The notes under the pieces are model-generated. The model saw nothing but the letters and a program-made list of their open reading frames with translations. It did not search any database and was not told the DNA's origin. The position numbers and the translations under genes are program-made. From Melghirimyces algeriensis (GTDB lineage Bacteria; Bacillota; Bacilli; Thermoactinomycetales; DSM-45169), in contig NZ_FXTI01000006.1 of the NCBI RefSeq assembly GCF_900182565.1, forward strand, positions 1 to 64,000: a stretch of 64,000 bases of DNA, read 5' to 3'. This document shows, in pieces, positions 61,525 through 64,000 of this stretch. The stretch's first letter is position 1, and each line of letters starts with the position of its first letter.

Positions 61525-62349
61525 GTGCCAGAACACCTGTCGGAACGCATTCAATTAAATAACCGTATCGAAATGCCATGGTTTGGACTGGGCGTCTACA
61601 AAGCGGAAAATGGAGACGAAGTGGTACAAGCGGTTCAAACCGCACTCCGTGTAGGCTATCGATTAATCGACACCGCTTCATTTTATGGAAATGAAGAAGG
61701 CGTGGGAAAAGCGATCCGGGACTCCGGAATTCCCAGAGAAGAGGTCTTTGTCACAACCAAGGTGTGGAACGATGATCAGGGATATGAGTCCACCCTAAAG
61801 GCCTTCGAAGAGAGCCGGGAAAAGTTGGGATTTGATCAGATCGATCTTTATTTAATCCACTGGCCGGTACGGGATAAATATCTGGAAACATGGAAAGCTC
61901 TGGAAAAACTATATCATGACGGCAAAGTGCGGGCCATTGGAGTCAGCAACTTCCAAATCCATCATCTGAAAGAGTTAATGAAACACAGCGAAACACGCCC
62001 AGCAGTCAACCAAGTGGAATTTCATCCCCGCCTCACGCAGAAAGAGCTCTTGGAATTCTGCAATGAACATCAGATTCGCCTGCAAGCTTGGTCTCCGTTA
62101 ATGCGGGGAGAAATTTTGGATCATGAAACCATCCAGGAGATTGCAAAAAAACATGGCAAATCCCCAGCTCAGATTATTCTGCGCTGGGATTTGCAAAACG
62201 GAGTCTCCACCATTCCAAAGTCCGTTCGAGAAGAACGGATCAAAAGCAATGCGGATTTGTTTGATTTTAAGCTGTCCCCGGATGATATGAAGAAGATTGA
62301 CAGCTTGAATCAGGATCGGCGGATCGGTCCGAACCCGGACGATTTTTAA
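61525..62349 (+). CDS. Aldo/keto reductase
   Basis: 274 residues from a GTG at 61525, 9 bases after GGGAGG. The TIM-barrel family signatures are RVGYRLIDTASFYGNEEGVG (Asp and Tyr of the tetrad), FVTTKVW (Lys), IDLYLIHWPV (His) and IPKSVREERIKSNADLFDF (NADP binding). It resembles YvgN/YtbE-type methylglyoxal reductases. A terminator follows. Confidence 0.92.
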   Translation: MPEHLSERIQLNNRIEMPWFGLGVYKAENGDEVVQAVQTALRVGYRLIDTASFYGNEEGVGKAIRDSGIPREEVFVTTKVWNDDQGYESTLKAFEESREKLGFDQIDLYLIHWPVRDKYLETWKALEKLYHDGKVRAIGVSNFQIHHLKELMKHSETRPAVNQVEFHPRLTQKELLEFCNEHQIRLQAWSPLMRGEILDHETIQEIAKKHGKSPAQIILRWDLQNGVSTIPKSVREERIKSNADLFDFKLSPDDMKKIDSLNQDRRIGPNPDDF

Positions 62350-62368
62350 ACAGAACATATGACAACCT

Positions 62369-62404
62369 AAGGGTAACTCGCTTCGGGCGGGTTCCCTATT
62401 TTTG
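62369..62404 (+). terminator. Intrinsic terminator
   Basis: AGGGTAACTCGC pairs with GGGCGGGTTCCCT (imperfectly) around a short loop, followed by ATTTTTG. Confidence 0.65.
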
Positions 62405-62435
62405 TTATAATGTGACTCCGTAAAAGGAAGGAGAA

Positions 62436-63959
62436 ATGGGTTTGAAATTACTGATTGCAGATCGGGACAAAAAAGAACAAATCGGTCTGGAATGGCTGGT
62501 ACGCGCTTATCCCATTCCCTTTCAGGAAATAAAGACAGCCACGGACTTCGATTCATTGCTGGAACAATTAACACAAAGTCCCCCTTCCGTTTGCTGTGTA
62601 GAGTTAGATATGGTACCGCGGAAGCGGTGGGAGGAATTTCGGCGTCTGGCTAACATCTATACCCGGACAATTATTGGAATGACTGCGGAAGCCACTTTTG
62701 ACCGCGCCGTTCAGGCCATTGAATTGCATGCTTTTGACTTGTGGGTAAAACCTGCTTCTCCAGACCGAATCAAACGTTCTCTTAACCGTGCTTTTCGGGA
62801 ATTGACTGAAACCCCGACGGAAAGGGAAAACCAATCCTCTCCAACTGCTGCCCCGCCTTTTTCCTACCGATCCCTTTTTATTGAAGAAGAAGGGAAGCAA
62901 GCTGGCACCCTCCTTCTTCTTCAGCCGGAAACACCAGAATCCATTCCGTCTCTGTACCGTTTTCTTGAAGATTACCCCTTTCATCATCAACCGATGCTTT
63001 TTCCCTTGAGCGATGCTGTGGCGGCGGTCTATCCCCGTTCACGATCCGACCGAAACAATATTTTCCAACGGGAAGGCTATCGCTTGATCCGGGAGTGGTC
63101 GGATCGATCACAAGAGTCTCTGTTTGCTGTGAGCCATCATAAACAGGATACTCTCTCGCTTCGACAACAATACCGTTTGGCCCGGCAAGCTCTCCAACTT
63201 CGGTTTTATCGGGGAAATCAACAGTGGATCACCGTCGAAAAAGCCATCCAATGGAAACGAATCGATCCTTTTCTCAATCCGGAGGAACAACGGCTTTGGG
63301 TAGATATGCTGGACCAATCGGACAAGGAAGGAATCAAAGCTTGGATGCAGTCTGAATTTTACAATCTGGCTTCTCCCTATCCTGACCCAGGACTTTTGCG
63401 GATTCGGCTGACCAGTCTTCTTGCCCAATTGCGGCGATTTATGAAGAGTTGGTCGCTTCATACGCAACCTTCCTTGGAAGCACACTACCACCGCATTTTT
63501 TCGACTGTTTTATATAACCCTTTACTCTACCGCATCGTGCAAGAGCTGTTGCTTTTTGTCTATGCTCTCTTGGATGGAGCGGAAGAACAACGGCAGCGCG
63601 GGGAATCAGACCCGGTGGAACGGGGAATCCGGTGGATGGAAAAAGAGTTTCACCGTCCAGATTTAAGTTTGGAACAGGTAGCCAACCATGTAAAACGAAA
63701 CCCCTCTTATTTCAGCCATCTGCTTTCTCAGCAAAAACAGGTTTCATTCCGCCATCTGCTCCGGTCAATCCGGGTTCGTCACGCCCGTCGTCTATTGGAA
63801 ACCACAACGCTTTCCATTCAAGAAGTTGCCCGACAATCCGGATTCTCTCATGCCAATACGTTTAGCCGTATTTTCAAAAAGATGACCGGACATTCCCCCA
63901 GGAATTACCGAGATCAAATAAAAAATCAATCATCCAAAGAAAAGGAAGATTTGACATGA
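62436..63959 (+). CDS. AraC-type regulator with a degenerate receiver domain
   Basis: 507 residues, ATG behind AAGGAGG. Residues about 1-120 have a receiver-like fold (LKLLIADRDKKEQIGLEWLV and ending DLWVKPASPDRIKRSLNRAF with the conserved Lys). The phospho-acceptor region VELDMVPRK is out of register with the usual D-x-x-x-P, so phosphorylation is doubtful. A helical middle (about 180-390) matches nothing I know. The C-terminal 100 residues are an AraC HTH (LSLEQVANHVKRNPSYFSHL, SIQEVARQSGFSHANTFSRI). No sensor kinase lies in the window. Targets are unknown. Confidence 0.82.
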   Translation: MGLKLLIADRDKKEQIGLEWLVRAYPIPFQEIKTATDFDSLLEQLTQSPPSVCCVELDMVPRKRWEEFRRLANIYTRTIIGMTAEATFDRAVQAIELHAFDLWVKPASPDRIKRSLNRAFRELTETPTERENQSSPTAAPPFSYRSLFIEEEGKQAGTLLLLQPETPESIPSLYRFLEDYPFHHQPMLFPLSDAVAAVYPRSRSDRNNIFQREGYRLIREWSDRSQESLFAVSHHKQDTLSLRQQYRLARQALQLRFYRGNQQWITVEKAIQWKRIDPFLNPEEQRLWVDMLDQSDKEGIKAWMQSEFYNLASPYPDPGLLRIRLTSLLAQLRRFMKSWSLHTQPSLEAHYHRIFSTVLYNPLLYRIVQELLLFVYALLDGAEEQRQRGESDPVERGIRWMEKEFHRPDLSLEQVANHVKRNPSYFSHLLSQQKQVSFRHLLRSIRVRHARRLLETTTLSIQEVARQSGFSHANTFSRIFKKMTGHSPRNYRDQIKNQSSKEKEDLT

Positions 63960-63977
63960 AAGCGCTTCCTTTTCTTT
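63937..63977 (+). terminator. Terminator overlapping the end of the AraC-type gene
   Basis: AAAGAAAAGGAAG and CTTCCTTTTCTTT form a 13-bp stem; the gene's stop codon lies in the loop. Confidence 0.7.
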
Positions 63978-64000
63978 GATCCAACCCAAAAAATTCCCTC

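Noticed and set aside
1..64000. tRNA, rRNA or CRISPR arrays anywhere in the window
   Set aside because: No cloverleaf-like GGTTCGAATCC arms, rRNA blocks or spacer-separated repeats were noticed on either strand by eye; a tRNA scan would be decisive.

Overview
The window reads as chromosome of a spore-forming, Gram-positive Bacillota of the Thermoactinomycetaceae type. This is an inference. It rests on the Bacillus-type sufCDSUB order, the acetylase DAP (lysine) pathway, GerA-type germination genes, two Spo0M paralogs, SigI/RsgI, a T-box-controlled proS, and an amino-acid dehydrogenase that resembles (from memory) the Thermoactinomyces phenylalanine dehydrogenase. Base composition is moderate, with AT-rich accessory patches at about 7.8-13.0 kb, 16.5-17.3 kb and 55.2-57.6 kb.

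Layout. 0-0.5 kb: the end of an IS200/IS605-type element with a partial tnpA. 0.5-5 kb: a glycine-betaine-type binding protein and a dap operon (dapH, a class III aminotransferase, the deacetylase), interrupted by a structured repeat. 5-13 kb: spo0M, then a signalling and antagonism region. It holds an NprR/Rap-like TPR regulator with a 44-codon secreted-peptide gene overlapping its 3' end, then an SdpABC-like toxin locus divergent from a PadR/HAAS/DUF3784/YhfC membrane-protein operon; sdpC and yhfC are frameshifted. 13-17 kb: a YhhN-like protein, a penicillin-acylase-family hydrolase and a short nuclease-like protein on an AT-rich patch. 17-23 kb: sufCDSUB and a DJ-1/PfpI protein. 23-31 kb: lipid kinase, SDR, an unusual class II aldolase fusion, a ger operon whose gerAB is destroyed, a frameshifted acetyltransferase, and a repeat protein that seems to start at AUU. 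31-41 kb: oligopeptidase F, small proteins, UppP, an orphan cytochrome oxidase subunit IV, a metallo-hydrolase, a second Spo0M, and T-box proS.

41-48 kb: a one-direction catabolic cluster of two enoyl-CoA hydratase/isomerase genes, an amino-acid dehydrogenase and E1alpha-E1beta-E2 of a 2-oxoacid dehydrogenase. I read it as deaminating an amino acid (probably phenylalanine), converting the 2-oxo acid to acyl-CoA and degrading that further. 48-55 kb: sigI-rsgI, an acyl-CoA synthetase, an esterase, a bacilliredoxin, an arylamine N-acetyltransferase and a second orphan oxidase subunit IV. 55-64 kb: an ArsR-type regulator, a second NprR-like regulator without an obvious peptide gene, a glucose-type PTS permease, a DsbA/FrnE-like oxidoreductase behind two dyad operators, a tnpB/omega-RNA-like relic, WrbA, an aldo/keto reductase and an AraC-type regulator with a degenerate receiver.

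The main accessory signals are the receptor-peptide cassette, the Sdp-like locus, a structured intergenic repeat in three copies with compensating end sequences, and two small genes whose only sensible start codon is AUU behind a strong Shine-Dalgarno. Several genes are broken by single-base changes; from one sequence I cannot tell real decay or phase variation from sequencing error.
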